A stretch of DNA of 64,000 nucleotides from Microvirga sp. 3-52 (lineage in GTDB: Bacteria > Pseudomonadota > Alphaproteobacteria > Rhizobiales > Beijerinckiaceae): positions 16,160 through 80,159 of the forward strand of contig NZ_JAHAMK010000009.1 of the NCBI RefSeq assembly GCF_018383585.1, written 5' to 3'. Position 1 is the stretch's first letter. The number at the start of each line of letters is the position of its first letter. Both the position numbers and the translations under genes were made by a program. Positions 38,636 to 48,025 of this stretch are shown here, piece by piece. The notes below the pieces were generated by a model. The model did not search any database. It was not told the origin of the DNA and saw only the letters and a program-made list of their open reading frames with translations.

Positions 38636-39871
38636 ATGAGCAGCAACGTCAGGCAACCCGAAGCAGACTTCCGTAATTCACCGCGCAACGGTGAGGAACC
38701 TGGATTGGCCACACGCACCATTCATCACGGCTTCGACCCAGCCAAGTTCTCGAATTCCGTCCAGCCACCGGTTTTCCTGACCTCCACCTACGGGTTCGAG
38801 AGCGTGGCGGCGAACGAGGCGGAAGCCGCGCTTGGCGGCAGGCTCTACGCACGCGAGCACAATCCGACGACCGAGATCCTCGAGCGCCGGCTCGCCAACA
38901 TCGAGGGCGCAGAGGCCGGTCTCGTCGTCGCCTCGGGCATGGCCGCCTTCGGGGCGCTGACCCTGTCGCTGCTGTCGCAAGGCGACGAGTTGATCGTGCA
39001 CCAGACGCTCTACTCGAACACGGTCGCCATGGTCGAGCAGGCCCTGCCGCGCTTCGGCATCAAGGTGATCCCCGTCGATCTTGCCGAGCCGGACAATCTC
39101 GATGTGGCCATGACGGATAGGACACGCCTCGTCTACTTCGAGACACCCGTGAATCCGCTCAGCGCCATCCTGGACATCGCTGCGATCGCGGAGCGTGCCC
39201 ACGCGCGGGGCGTGAAGGTCGCCGTCGACAGCACCTTCGCCTCGCCCGCGTTGCAGCGGCCCATCGAGCATGGCGCCGACATCGTGCTGCATTCGCTGAC
39301 CAAGTACATCAACGGCCATGGCGATGCCCTAGGCGGCGCCTTGCTCGGAGACGCCGAGACCCTTCACAAGCTGCACGAGACAGGCCTGCGCTACATCACC
39401 GGTGCCGCGATCTCGCCTCTTGCCTCCTTCCTGATCCTGCGCGGCCTCAAGACGCTCACCCTGCGCATGGAGCGCCACAGCGCATCGGCGCTGGCCGTCG
39501 CGCGGATGCTGGAGGCACATCCGGCGGTTGCCTGGGTGAGCTACCCGTTCCTCGACTCCCACCCCGGCCACGCCATCGCCCGCAAGCAGATGTCGAACGG
39601 CTCGGGCATGCTCGCCTTCGGGCTCCATGCCGGGTTTGAGGGGGCTCGCCGGATGATGGATCGGCTCGGTCTCATCACCCGCGCCGTCAGCCTCGGCGAT
39701 GCCGACAGCCTCATCTGCCATCCCGCCAGCCTGACCCGTGCGCGTCAGTCGATCCGCGAGGATGCCCATCTGATCGAGGGCGTCGGGGAAGACCTCGTCC
39801 GTCTGTCGGTCGGTCTTGAGGACGCCGACGACATCATCGGGGACCTGCGCCAAGCCATGGAGGCGTCGTGA
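38636..39871 (+). CDS. Cys/Met-metabolism PLP enzyme (gamma-lyase/synthase family)
   Basis: 411-residue trans-sulfuration-family enzyme (cystathionine gamma-synthase, gamma-lyase or methionine gamma-lyase). Motifs: the PLP-phosphate residues in YAREHNPT and ASGMAAFGA, the ring-stacking Tyr in QTLYSNT, VYFETPVNPL, the Asp in VAVDSTFASP, the Schiff-base Lys in HSLTKYINGHGD and the C-terminal SVGLEDADDI with substrate Arg upstream. The exact reaction is not decidable from sequence. It diverges from the MocR gene and overlaps the next gene (GTGA), so it heads a PLP-centred operon. Confidence 0.9.
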   Translation: MSSNVRQPEADFRNSPRNGEEPGLATRTIHHGFDPAKFSNSVQPPVFLTSTYGFESVAANEAEAALGGRLYAREHNPTTEILERRLANIEGAEAGLVVASGMAAFGALTLSLLSQGDELIVHQTLYSNTVAMVEQALPRFGIKVIPVDLAEPDNLDVAMTDRTRLVYFETPVNPLSAILDIAAIAERAHARGVKVAVDSTFASPALQRPIEHGADIVLHSLTKYINGHGDALGGALLGDAETLHKLHETGLRYITGAAISPLASFLILRGLKTLTLRMERHSASALAVARMLEAHPAVAWVSYPFLDSHPGHAIARKQMSNGSGMLAFGLHAGFEGARRMMDRLGLITRAVSLGDADSLICHPASLTRARQSIREDAHLIEGVGEDLVRLSVGLEDADDIIGDLRQAMEAS

Positions 39872-40662
39872 CTGACGATCACACCGTGCTGACTCCAGAA
39901 GATGTGCAGCGGTTCGGATCCGATCCGCTCTCCACCTTCCGCACCAATCTGGCATCGGTCGAGGAACGCATCGCGCGTGCCTGCGCCCGTGCCGGGCGCG
40001 ACCGCGCGTCCGTGCGGCTCCTGCCCGTCACGAAGACGGTCCCGGCTCACATCCTGCGGCTGGCCTTCAAGGCGGGTGTACAATCCTTCGGCGAGAACAA
40101 GATCCAGGAGGCCATCTCGAAGCGTGCGGCGCTCGGTGACCTTGCCATCGACTGGAGCATCATCGGGCATCTCCAGACGAACAAGGTCAAGTACCTGACC
40201 CGCTTCGCTCGTGAGTTCCATGCGCTCGACAGCCTGCGCCTCGCCGATCTCCTCAACGAGCGTCTGGAGCGAGAGGACCGTTTCCTCGACGTCTACGTGC
40301 AGGTCAACACCTCGGGGGAGGAGAGCAAGTTCGGCCTGCACCCGGATGCGTTGCTGCCGTTCGTCGAGACCCTGGGTCGGTTCCCGCGGTTGAGGCCGCG
40401 AGGGTTGATGACGCTCGCACTGTTCAGCTCCGACATGGCGCGGGTGCGGCCATGCTTTGCCCTTTTGCGCCGCCTGCGCGACGAGGCGGTCAGTTCCGAC
40501 CCTGCGCTGACGGAGCTGTCCATGGGCATGTCGGGCGACTACGAGGAAGCGATCGAGGAAGGGGCGACCGTCGTGCGCGTGGGCCAGGCCATCTTCGGCC
40601 AGCGCCCCACTCCCGACGGCCATTACTGGCCGGGTCTTGCTGGAAACGCAGGACCGACGTGA
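39868..40662 (+). CDS. YggS-family PLP homeostasis protein
   Basis: 264-residue PLP-binding TIM-barrel protein of the alanine racemase N-terminal fold. The cofactor Lys is in LLPVTKTVPA. FGENKIQEA, WSIIGHLQTNKVKYL, VQVNTSGEESKFG and LSMGMSGDYEEAIEEGATVVRVG are all typical. YggS/PLPBP buffers PLP and affects Ile/Val and Thr metabolism. The GTG start at 39868 overlaps the previous stop. It is longer than most YggS (~230 aa), mainly at the N-terminus. Its place inside a catabolic-looking operon suggests a specialised copy. Confidence 0.9.
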   Translation: MTDDHTVLTPEDVQRFGSDPLSTFRTNLASVEERIARACARAGRDRASVRLLPVTKTVPAHILRLAFKAGVQSFGENKIQEAISKRAALGDLAIDWSIIGHLQTNKVKYLTRFAREFHALDSLRLADLLNERLEREDRFLDVYVQVNTSGEESKFGLHPDALLPFVETLGRFPRLRPRGLMTLALFSSDMARVRPCFALLRRLRDEAVSSDPALTELSMGMSGDYEEAIEEGATVVRVGQAIFGQRPTPDGHYWPGLAGNAGPT

Positions 40663-40712
40663 TCCCCAGTCGAACCATCCCCCGCCTCGTCAAACAATCC
40701 GGAGATCCCATC

Positions 40713-41615
40713 ATGAGTCTTCCCAACGGTTTATCCGCCTTTCCGATCACTCCAACGGACGCAGCCGGCCGCGTCGACACCGTTGCGCTGCGCAGGCTGG
40801 TCACCCGCCTGATTGCAGCAGAGGTCGATTCCATCGGCCTGCTCGGCAGCACCGGGATCTACATGTACCTGACACGCGGCGAGCGACGCCGGGCGGTCGA
40901 GGCCGCGCTGGACGAATCCTCAGGCCGGATCCCTGTCATCGCCGGGATCGGCGCCTTGCGCACCGACGAGGCGGTCGGGCTCGCCCGGGACGCCAAGGAC
41001 ATCGGTGCGGCGGCCGGCCTGCTCTCGGCCGCGTCCTACACGCCGCTCACCGACGACGAGGTGTTCGAGCACTTCTCGACCGTCGCGCGCGAGGGCGGCC
41101 TGCCGATCGTGATCTATGACAACCCTGGCACCACGCACTTCAAGTTCACGCCGGAGCTCGTCGGCCGTCTGGCACAGGTGCCCGGCATCGTCGCGATCAA
41201 GAATCCCGGCGTCGGCACCGATGACACGGCCCAGCACCTGGCCAGTCAGCGCGCGATCGTCCCGCAGGGCTTCTCAATCGGGTGCAGCGCGGACTGGACG
41301 GCAGTGGAGACCATGCTCGCCGGAGCCGACACCTGGTACAGCGTCCTCGGCGGCCTGTTGCCAGGTGTGTGCCTGAAGCTTGTCAGGGCGGCCCAACGGG
41401 GCGATGCCGCCGAGGCACGCAGGCTCGACGGCATGCTTGAGCCACTGTGGTCACTCTTCAGGCAGTACTCCAGCCTGCGTGTCGTCTACGAGTTGGCCGA
41501 GCTGCTCGACATCTGCCGCACCGAGCCACCACGCCCCATCCTGCCCCTTCCCGCTACGGCGAAGCGCCAAGTCGTCGACACGCTGGCACGACTGCCGACG
41601 CACGTCACAGGGTGA
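40713..41615 (+). CDS. Dihydrodipicolinate synthase-family (DapA-like) lyase
   Basis: 300-residue class I aldolase. Conserved residues are GSTGIY (Thr-rich loop), the catalytic Tyr in PIVIYDNPG and the Schiff-base Lys in GIVAIKNPG. DapA proper makes dihydrodipicolinate from pyruvate and aspartate semialdehyde, but relatives act on many 2-keto acids. The cluster suggests a catabolic member. ATG 40713 follows GGAG; the longer frame to 40452 lies inside yggS and is rejected. Confidence 0.9.
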   Translation: MSLPNGLSAFPITPTDAAGRVDTVALRRLVTRLIAAEVDSIGLLGSTGIYMYLTRGERRRAVEAALDESSGRIPVIAGIGALRTDEAVGLARDAKDIGAAAGLLSAASYTPLTDDEVFEHFSTVAREGGLPIVIYDNPGTTHFKFTPELVGRLAQVPGIVAIKNPGVGTDDTAQHLASQRAIVPQGFSIGCSADWTAVETMLAGADTWYSVLGGLLPGVCLKLVRAAQRGDAAEARRLDGMLEPLWSLFRQYSSLRVVYELAELLDICRTEPPRPILPLPATAKRQVVDTLARLPTHVTG

Positions 41616-41703
41616 TCGGCAGTCCATTCATGATGTGTCACGCAACCAATATGCGACGGCTCCGTCTCCAGGTAGATGATGCCGTGCGAGAGACGGATCC
41701 CGA

Positions 41704-43167
41704 TTGACCTACATCCTATGGACACTCCCTGCGCTCGCGGTCATTGCCGCGATCGCCAGTGGGCGGCTCGGCACGCTTGCAGCCTCGCTCGTCGGCTTGT
41801 GCGCCGCACTGCTCGTCGCACTCACTACAGCCCCCTTCGACTTCCGGCTGCCCGATGCCGTGATCTCTCTCGCACGCGGTGCATGGATCGGCTGGATCGT
41901 GGTGCCGTACATCCTCGGCGGCCTGCTGTTCTGGCAGATGGCGATTAGGCCCGGCAACGCCGCCATGCCGGTCGAGACGCACCTGTCCGATGCGCGCGCA
42001 AGACGTCGGCTCCTGTTCACGGCCTGCTTCCTGATCGGCCCCTTCGCGGAATCCGCGACCGGGTTCGGCGTCGGCATCATCGGAACGATGATGCTGGTCC
42101 GGCGACTGGATGTGGCGCCGATCGCCCTCCTGGCGTTCAGCCTGCTCAGCCAGACCATGATCCTGTGGGGCGGCATGGGCAGTGGTGCCATCGTCGCCGC
42201 CGCATTCGCGCGCACCGACCCAACCACGCTCGCCGTCCATGCGAGCTTCTTCCTCGTCGCCTTCAACGTGCTCTGGCTGCCGCTCTACTGGCGCATGGCC
42301 GACAAGGCGGGCATCACCGGAGGCTGGGGCGAGCGGATCGGCGAGGCTGCCTGGCTCGGCGCGAGCCTCGCCGCCGTGATTGCCGCAACGGCCCTGCTCG
42401 GCCCCGAAACGGCGATGCTGGCAGCCTACGGGCCGATGATCGTGTTGCGCTACCTGGCCGATGAGCGCCCCGACCGCCGCACGCTTTCCCTTGCCGTCCG
42501 CCGGATGGCGCCCTTCGCGCTGCTGATCGGCTGGCTGGTCCTGACCCGCCTGCTTCCGCCCCTCGCCCACTTCCTCGAGGCGACTGGCCGGGCACGACCA
42601 TTTTCCGGCGCGCCGACTTGGTCGCCCCTTTTCCATGCGGGAACCTGGCTGGTCGTGGGGGCCGTCCTGACGGGGCTCGTGCGCGGACACGTATCCGCCT
42701 TCCCGGCCGAAATCGCGAGGGCCTGGAAGACAGGCCGCCTCGCGGTCCTGACCATCGTCACCTTCTCGATGATGGCGGAGGTCCTGTCGGGTTCAGGCAT
42801 CGCCGAGGGCTTGGCCGCCGGGATGTTCGCGGCTCTGGACCGCTGGGCCATCGTTGCGACTCCTTTGATCTCTGCCGTGTTCGGCTCCCTCGCCAACAGC
42901 GGCAACGCCGCCAACGGGTTGTTCATGGCCTCCCAGGTCAGTCTTGCGACGGAGGCAGGCCTGAACGTCGCAGCCGTGATCGCCTTGCAGCACGCGGCGG
43001 CCCTGTCGCTGAACATGGTCTCGCCGGTGCGCATGTCGATCGTGTGCGGTCTCGCCGGAACCCCGGGGCGGGAGCGGGAGGCCTATCGGGTCATGCTCCC
43101 GTTTGCCTTGGTGATCGCTGCCGTACTGGTCGTCGCTTCCTGCTTGATCGCCACCCGTGTCCTCTAG
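41704..43167 (+). CDS. L-lactate permease-family transporter (LctP-like)
   Basis: 487-residue integral membrane protein with roughly 12-14 hydrophobic segments. Family features include GPFAESATGFGVGIIGTMML and SVLF-type SANSGNAANGLF (here FGSLANSGNAANGLF). LctP members import lactate or glycolate with protons. The start is a TTG at 41704. As the last gene of the PLP cluster it may import the cluster's substrate or a 2-hydroxy acid. Confidence 0.85.
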   Translation: MTYILWTLPALAVIAAIASGRLGTLAASLVGLCAALLVALTTAPFDFRLPDAVISLARGAWIGWIVVPYILGGLLFWQMAIRPGNAAMPVETHLSDARARRRLLFTACFLIGPFAESATGFGVGIIGTMMLVRRLDVAPIALLAFSLLSQTMILWGGMGSGAIVAAAFARTDPTTLAVHASFFLVAFNVLWLPLYWRMADKAGITGGWGERIGEAAWLGASLAAVIAATALLGPETAMLAAYGPMIVLRYLADERPDRRTLSLAVRRMAPFALLIGWLVLTRLLPPLAHFLEATGRARPFSGAPTWSPLFHAGTWLVVGAVLTGLVRGHVSAFPAEIARAWKTGRLAVLTIVTFSMMAEVLSGSGIAEGLAAGMFAALDRWAIVATPLISAVFGSLANSGNAANGLFMASQVSLATEAGLNVAAVIALQHAAALSLNMVSPVRMSIVCGLAGTPGREREAYRVMLPFALVIAAVLVVASCLIATRVL

Positions 43168-43308
43168 GCGGCGAAGGCGCGCTGGCTGCCTCATGTGGGG
43201 CTCTCGACTCACTCCCCACTTCCTCGAAGCAAGTTGCCCCCTTGAACACTCTTGGAATGTGGTCGCAACTGGCCTTCTGCGGGCGCTATCATTCGCGGAA
43301 CACGACTC

Positions 43309-44496
43309 TCAGGATCGGGCGTCAAGCCTCGATGTCGTGTCTTGCACACGTATTGCCGCGAACCCTGCAAGGCCGAGGATGGCCAAGCAGGCAAGTGCAA
43401 GTGCGAAGCTGGCTGACTGTGCGATGGCGCCTACGATGAGTGCTCCAATGCCGGTCCCGAGGTCGAAGGTAACGTTCCAAAGTACGGACACCTTTGCTGC
43501 GTTGGCTGCCCCGCCGTCATGAAACGCGCGAACGAGAGTCGCACTTTGAAGTCCGCCGTATGCACTCCCAAGCAGCACTGCCCCGGCAAGCAGAAGCACA
43601 TTGTTCCAAGCTGTACCGGTGATGAGAAGCGAGCCGCTCAATGTTAGGGCAGCCAACGCCGTGACGATGACGAGGGCTGGGATCATGTGGTGTGTGCCGA
43701 AACGATCGCTCAGTGCACCGCCTGCCCATCGGGCAGGCGTGGCAAAGCCTGTAAGGAGGAGAAGCGCAAGGGTTGCCAGTTTCGAATTTGGGGCAATCTG
43801 GTTTGCGAACGTCAGAAGGGCACCGCCCGTACTGGTCACAATGACGAGCGCCATGAGCGTGGGCCAAATGACGATGACCATGCGACCGAGTGACTGTGAC
43901 CGCACCTCCGGTGGTTCCTTCTCGGCAACCGATGCAAGTTTCGTCAGTCGCTGACCCAGCGGAATCAACCAGATGAGAGCCAACACAGGCACCGTCCCGA
44001 GAATGAGCACAATCGGGAAGCCGAAGGAATCCGCGAGCATTGGAGCAGACGAGGCGAAGGCCAGTTGTGGCAGTGCGGCCGCGAGGCCATATGCGCCTAC
44101 GGCTTTACCGCGATGCGCAGGCGAGACCAGAAGCGTTAGCGCGGTTGCCCCACACACCGTGATGATTCCAAACCCAACGCCGCGAAGGGCGCTTGTGACC
44201 GACACGATCGCGAGACTCGGGGAAAGAGCCTGCAAGGGAGCTGGAACCGAGAGAAACAGAACCCCGGCCATCAGGATCGGCGTCCATCCGAACGACCTGA
44301 GCGCGCGGTTGACGTACAGTTGCGCGAGAATGGTAAACAACATGAGTGTCGTGGTAACGCTTCCGGCCGCAACTTCACTTGCTCCGCCCGCGATGACCCA
44401 TGACGGGGAAATCGGCAGCAACAGGCTAAAACCAGTGAAGGCGAGCGCAACCGTGGCGAGGAGCGCGCGCATCCCCGGCGCAGCAAAAACGGACAA
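43309..44496 (-). CDS. MFS transporter
   Basis: 395-residue major facilitator with about 12 membrane segments. TTG at 44496 is supported by AAGGGAG upstream; ATG 44472 is an alternative. Loop text such as RGKAVGAYG and PARWAGGALSDRFGTH (motif A-like D-R-F-G) fits drug or small-molecule exporters. It follows a second MFS gene on the same strand, 98 bp apart. Substrate unknown. Confidence 0.85.
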   Translation of the reverse strand: MSVFAAPGMRALLATVALAFTGFSLLLPISPSWVIAGGASEVAAGSVTTTLMLFTILAQLYVNRALRSFGWTPILMAGVLFLSVPAPLQALSPSLAIVSVTSALRGVGFGIITVCGATALTLLVSPAHRGKAVGAYGLAAALPQLAFASSAPMLADSFGFPIVLILGTVPVLALIWLIPLGQRLTKLASVAEKEPPEVRSQSLGRMVIVIWPTLMALVIVTSTGGALLTFANQIAPNSKLATLALLLLTGFATPARWAGGALSDRFGTHHMIPALVIVTALAALTLSGSLLITGTAWNNVLLLAGAVLLGSAYGGLQSATLVRAFHDGGAANAAKVSVLWNVTFDLGTGIGALIVGAIAQSASFALALACLAILGLAGFAAIRVQDTTSRLDARS

Positions 44497-44594
44497 ACGA
44501 GTGCTCCCTTATTGACTGAGATCCTGGACGTGCTTCGCCCGACCGACGATAATCCGCTGTTCGCTTGTGCTTACGAGCGATGTGCATGTCCTTC

Positions 44595-45794
44595 TCACAC
44601 CTTGCGACGCCGAGCTGGTGTCCTGATCGACGCGATTCCGACCACTGAAGTGACGGTGATCATCGTGCACGTGACAGCGGCAAGCGAAATGGACAGCGAG
44701 AATGCGGTCAGTACGGCACTGGCGAAAATGACTCCCAGCGCGTTTGCGGTGCGCAGCAGCGCGAACACTTCCGGTCGCTTCCGCGGGGGAGCCAGGGTAT
44801 CGAGGATGAGCGAGTAGTACGTTCCTAGCGGTGCCAGAACGAAGCCTATCAGGACGGCCCCGATCACGGTTGTCAGGATCGACAATTGGAGCGCGGCAAG
44901 GAAGGCACCCAACGTCATGACGGTCAGTTGGGCCAGCACGGTCCGCTGCGTTGCCATGCGGTTGCGAACGCTGACCCACATCCCTCCGGCCACCGAGGCC
45001 AGGCACAGCGGTACCGTGAACAGGATCGCCAGTGCCGGTTCGTACCCGAAGGCCAGCGCCAGGGCGACCGCGCCGATCTCGATCGCCGCAACCGTGGCCC
45101 CGCCGGCGGCGGCACACATCAGCCACAGGAGGATCGAAGGGCTGAGAACCGAGCCATCGGCATGCTCCACGCCGACAATGGCTGTCGAGCGTGTGCGTGG
45201 AACCAGGAAGGCTGGAATGGCCCCGAGGACCGTGAGTGCCAAGACGGCAATGACAGGAGAGATGGTACCCAAGCCTGACGCTGCAACCGGAGCCAGCACG
45301 AAGGTCAGTTCGTTGAGCGTGGCCGAAATGCCGAGCGCGCGCGGCAACCGTGAAGCAGGTGCCAATTGGTTGAGCACGGAGCGCAGAAACCCATGCGCTG
45401 CGCCGTTCACGGTTCCGGCAAGTGCCGCGATCAGGATGAGCCACACGAACGATGCCTCGTAGGCGACGCACAGCGCGATCAACCCCAGGGCCAAGGTGCG
45501 AAAGGCGATCAACAGCCTCAGGAACGTCGCCGAAGCCAGACTCCTGCCGAACCGGGTGATCGGGATGGCCCCGACCACTTGGGCAAGCGTCATGGCCAGG
45601 ATCATGGCAGCGCCGCCGCTGGTGTCGCCCGTGAGGCTCAAGGCAACGAGCGAGAACGCGACGGGCCCGGCCGCCTGCGGCACGTTCAAGGTTGCAGCCG
45701 AGATGAACCAGCGCACGAGTGGCCACGGTCCCGATGGCCCTTCGGAGGCCGGTGCATCCGGGCGGTTGGCTGGGGTGTCAATCTGGCTGGTCAT
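44595..45794 (-). CDS. MFS transporter
   Basis: 399-residue major facilitator with about 12 membrane segments, preceded by a 25-residue hydrophilic N-terminus. The inner loops ITRFGRSLASATFLR and VRNRMATQRTV are in the motif A positions. It has few charged membrane residues. The two tandem MFS genes are not close copies of each other. Substrate unknown. Confidence 0.83.
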   Translation of the reverse strand: MTSQIDTPANRPDAPASEGPSGPWPLVRWFISAATLNVPQAAGPVAFSLVALSLTGDTSGGAAMILAMTLAQVVGAIPITRFGRSLASATFLRLLIAFRTLALGLIALCVAYEASFVWLILIAALAGTVNGAAHGFLRSVLNQLAPASRLPRALGISATLNELTFVLAPVAASGLGTISPVIAVLALTVLGAIPAFLVPRTRSTAIVGVEHADGSVLSPSILLWLMCAAAGGATVAAIEIGAVALALAFGYEPALAILFTVPLCLASVAGGMWVSVRNRMATQRTVLAQLTVMTLGAFLAALQLSILTTVIGAVLIGFVLAPLGTYYSLILDTLAPPRKRPEVFALLRTANALGVIFASAVLTAFSLSISLAAVTCTMITVTSVVGIASIRTPARRRKV

Positions 45795-45857
45795 TGCGAT
45801 TACGTCTTCATGAGTGCCGCGTCTGGAGTGGCGGCAAACGGCAATGCTGCGCCAGAC

Positions 45858-46178
45858 CTAATGGTCCGACGCAATCTTGAGGCCGATCAAGCCGACCAGG
45901 ATGAAGAGGGCGCTTGCGATCCGCAGGGCCGTGACCTGCTCGCCGAGAACGGCGATGCCGACCACGAAAGCCCCGATGGCACCGATCCCGGTCCAGATCA
46001 CGTAGGCCGTGCCCAGCGGAAGCACCCTCATGGCAAACGACAGCAGTCCGAAGCTGGCAATCATCGCCACAATGGTCACGATGCTCGGCACCAGTTTCGT
46101 GAACCCCATCGACTGCTTCATGGTGAAGGCCCACAGGACCTCCAGCAATCCCGCCACGAACAGATAAACCCAGGCCAT
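45858..46178 (-). CDS. gdx: Guanidinium exporter, SMR family (Gdx/SugE)
   Basis: 106-residue four-helix small multidrug resistance protein. The Gdx subgroup pattern is clear: AGLLEVLWAFTMKQS with the central Glu at position 13, and LPLGTAYVIWTGIGAIGAF. Gdx works as an antiparallel dual-topology dimer exchanging guanidinium for protons. ATG 46178 follows AGAGAGG and starts MAWVYLF; the longer frame to 46298 runs through the riboswitch and is rejected. Regulation by the guanidine-II riboswitch just upstream strongly supports the substrate. Confidence 0.93.
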   Translation of the reverse strand: MAWVYLFVAGLLEVLWAFTMKQSMGFTKLVPSIVTIVAMIASFGLLSFAMRVLPLGTAYVIWTGIGAIGAFVVGIAVLGEQVTALRIASALFILVGLIGLKIASDH

Positions 46179-46201
46179 TGTCAAAACCTCTCTTGTCCCG
46201 A

Positions 46202-46250
46202 GCCAGGCCGTCCTGGCGGATTCGCCCATGACCGATGGGGTCGTCCCCAT
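46202..46250 (-). promoter_or_regulatory. Guanidine-II (mini-ykkC) riboswitch
   Basis: On the minus strand two hairpins occur 18 bases apart: ATGGGG-ACGA-CCCCAT (46250-46235) and GCCAGG-ACGG-CCTGGC (46217-46202). Both have perfect 6-bp stems closed by the ACGR tetraloop that defines the guanidine-II class. The second hairpin ends 8 bases before the AGAGAGG ribosome-binding site of gdx, so guanidine binding probably controls translation start. Seen directly; function from the known class. Confidence 0.93.
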
Positions 46251-46275
46251 GGTGCCCGAGCCGATTGATCCAGTC

Positions 46276-47025
46276 TTAGTGCCCCGGGTGGATGGCATCG
46301 TTGAGGTAGATGCAGGTCAGGACGGCAAACACGTAGGCCTGGAGCGCGGCCACCAGGAACTCGAAACCCGTCAGGGCCACCGTCATCGCCAACGGGAGCG
46401 GCGCCAGCAAGACGTATCCGGCACCTGCCGTCCCGAGCGCCACGACGAAGCCGCCGAACACCTTCAGGGCGATGTGCCCACCCAGCATGTTGGCAAATAG
46501 GCGCAGGCTGAGGCTGATGGGCCGGGACAGGAACGAGATGATCTCGATGACCACAAGGACCGGGAGAAGCCATTTCGGCACCCCCGAGGGTACGAACAAG
46601 CCGAGAAAACGGAAGCCATGCCTCATGAAGCCGTAACCGATCACGGTGCCGATGACGAGCAAGGCAAGGCCGAAGGTGACGACGATCTGGCTGGTGACCG
46701 TAAAGCCTCCGGGGATCATGCCCAGCAGGTTGAGGGTCAGGACGAAGACGAAGAGCGAGAACACCAGGGGGAAGAACTTCATCCCCTCCCGGCCGGCGGC
46801 GTCCTGGAGAGTCCCCGCGATGAACTCGTGCAGCATCTCGGCAACAGCCTGCGCGCGGCCCGGGACAAGGGCCTTCTCGCGTGTGGCCCAGACCAGCCCG
46901 CCCACGATCAAGACGACGGCCAGCATCATGAAGACGGCCGCGTTTGTCAGGCCGATTTCGACCCCTCCCACGTTGCCGAGGGGAACGACGGTCTTGACGA
47001 CAAACTGCTCGATGGGACTGGCCAT
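46276..47025 (-). CDS. atpB: Solitary F0 ATP synthase subunit a
   Basis: 249-residue membrane protein homologous to subunit a of the proton channel. The essential Arg is in helix [39 protein letters not shown] and the C-terminal [19 protein letters not shown] are conserved. ATG 47025 follows GGAGGCG; 47055 is an alternative. The usual partners atpI, atpE and atpF are missing on both sides, so this is probably a second copy beyond the main operon. It is followed by the riboswitch and gdx. Confidence 0.92.
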   Translation of the reverse strand: MASPIEQFVVKTVVPLGNVGGVEIGLTNAAVFMMLAVVLIVGGLVWATREKALVPGRAQAVAEMLHEFIAGTLQDAAGREGMKFFPLVFSLFVFVLTLNLLGMIPGGFTVTSQIVVTFGLALLVIGTVIGYGFMRHGFRFLGLFVPSGVPKWLLPVLVVIEIISFLSRPISLSLRLFANMLGGHIALKVFGGFVVALGTAGAGYVLLAPLPLAMTVALTGFEFLVAALQAYVFAVLTCIYLNDAIHPGH

Positions 47026-47220
47026 GGGGACGCCTCCGCTGAAGATCGAAGCCACAGGAGCGGCAGGTCATGCCGCGACGGTGGGGCCGTCCCCGATGAT
47101 GCGAAGGCCAAGGGTCGTCCCGAGGCACGGTGGCTATATCAAGAATCCGGAGGCCGTTGCAAGGGCATGGAAAGGGCGATCCCGTAAAAGCCTCGCCCGA
47201 GACGGGGGCGAGCCCGGTGA

Positions 47221-47871
47221 TCAGCTCGATGGCCGGCTCGCGAAGGCGAGACCGATGCCGAGCGCGACCATGGCCGCTCCGGACCCTTCCCGCAGGCGCC
47301 GGATCAGGTTGGGCCGCGCCGTTGCGCCCGCACGGATGCCGCTCGCCGCGAAGGCCACCACGATATCGACCAAGGTATTGAGGGCGACCGAGACGAAGCC
47401 GAGAACGGCGAATTGCAGAGCCACGTTGCCGACAGCCGGGTCCACGAACTGAGGCACGAAGGCGAGGAAGAACGCCGCCGTCTTGGGGTTTAATGCTTCC
47501 ACCAGCACGCCCTCCTGGAAGGCCCGGCGAGCGCCGACCGGTGGTGCCGTCTGGTCGCCCGCCAAGGCCGCCAGTGCATCCCGACGCGCGACCTGGAACG
47601 TCCGAAAGCCGATCCAGACCAGGTACGCCGCGCCAAGCAGCTTCAGGACCGTGAACAGCTCCGCGCTGGCGAGGACGATGGCTGAGACCCCCAGGCTGCC
47701 GGCGAGGACATGGGCCATGCCGCCGAGCCCCGTCCCGAAGCTGGAAGCCACCCCTTCGGCCCGACCGCCCGCGAGCGTGCGGGCCGCAACGTAGAAGATA
47801 CCGGGCCCAGGCGTGATGGCTAGGATGAGGGCTGCTGCGGTGAACAAGGCAAGTTGGGTTGTATCCAGCAT
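47221..47871 (-). CDS. LysE/RhtB-family amino acid exporter
   Basis: 216-residue exporter with six predicted membrane segments. The family signature is at the N-terminus, LAITPGPGIFYVAARTLAGG, with a second block FQEGVLVEALNPKTAAFFLAF. It diverges from an ArgP/LysG-type regulator, the standard pairing for lysine/arginine exporters. The 154-bp shared intergenic region (47872-48025) should hold the regulator binding site. Confidence 0.92.
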   Translation of the reverse strand: MLDTTQLALFTAAALILAITPGPGIFYVAARTLAGGRAEGVASSFGTGLGGMAHVLAGSLGVSAIVLASAELFTVLKLLGAAYLVWIGFRTFQVARRDALAALAGDQTAPPVGARRAFQEGVLVEALNPKTAAFFLAFVPQFVDPAVGNVALQFAVLGFVSVALNTLVDIVVAFAASGIRAGATARPNLIRRLREGSGAAMVALGIGLAFASRPSS

Positions 47872-48025
47872 GAGGTTTCCTGGCAGGTCGGTGGCCCGGC
47901 TTTTGCCATGATCCTTTCATGGCAACAGGCATCTGTCGGTGCCGATGGTTGATCGACATTGGTTACGGCGTGATGCACAATAAGGAAAATTAAACTATCT
48001 GTATCCACATTAGGTTCTCTAACCC

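Noticed and set aside
46179..46298. N-terminal extension of the Gdx exporter up to 46298
   Set aside because: Would translate the riboswitch hairpins; the family starts at MAWVYLF with its own ribosome-binding site.
46179..46300. Guanidine-I (ykkC) riboswitch before gdx
   Set aside because: The conserved AGGGTTCCG-type core of that class is missing, whereas both ACGR-loop hairpins of the guanidine-II class are present.
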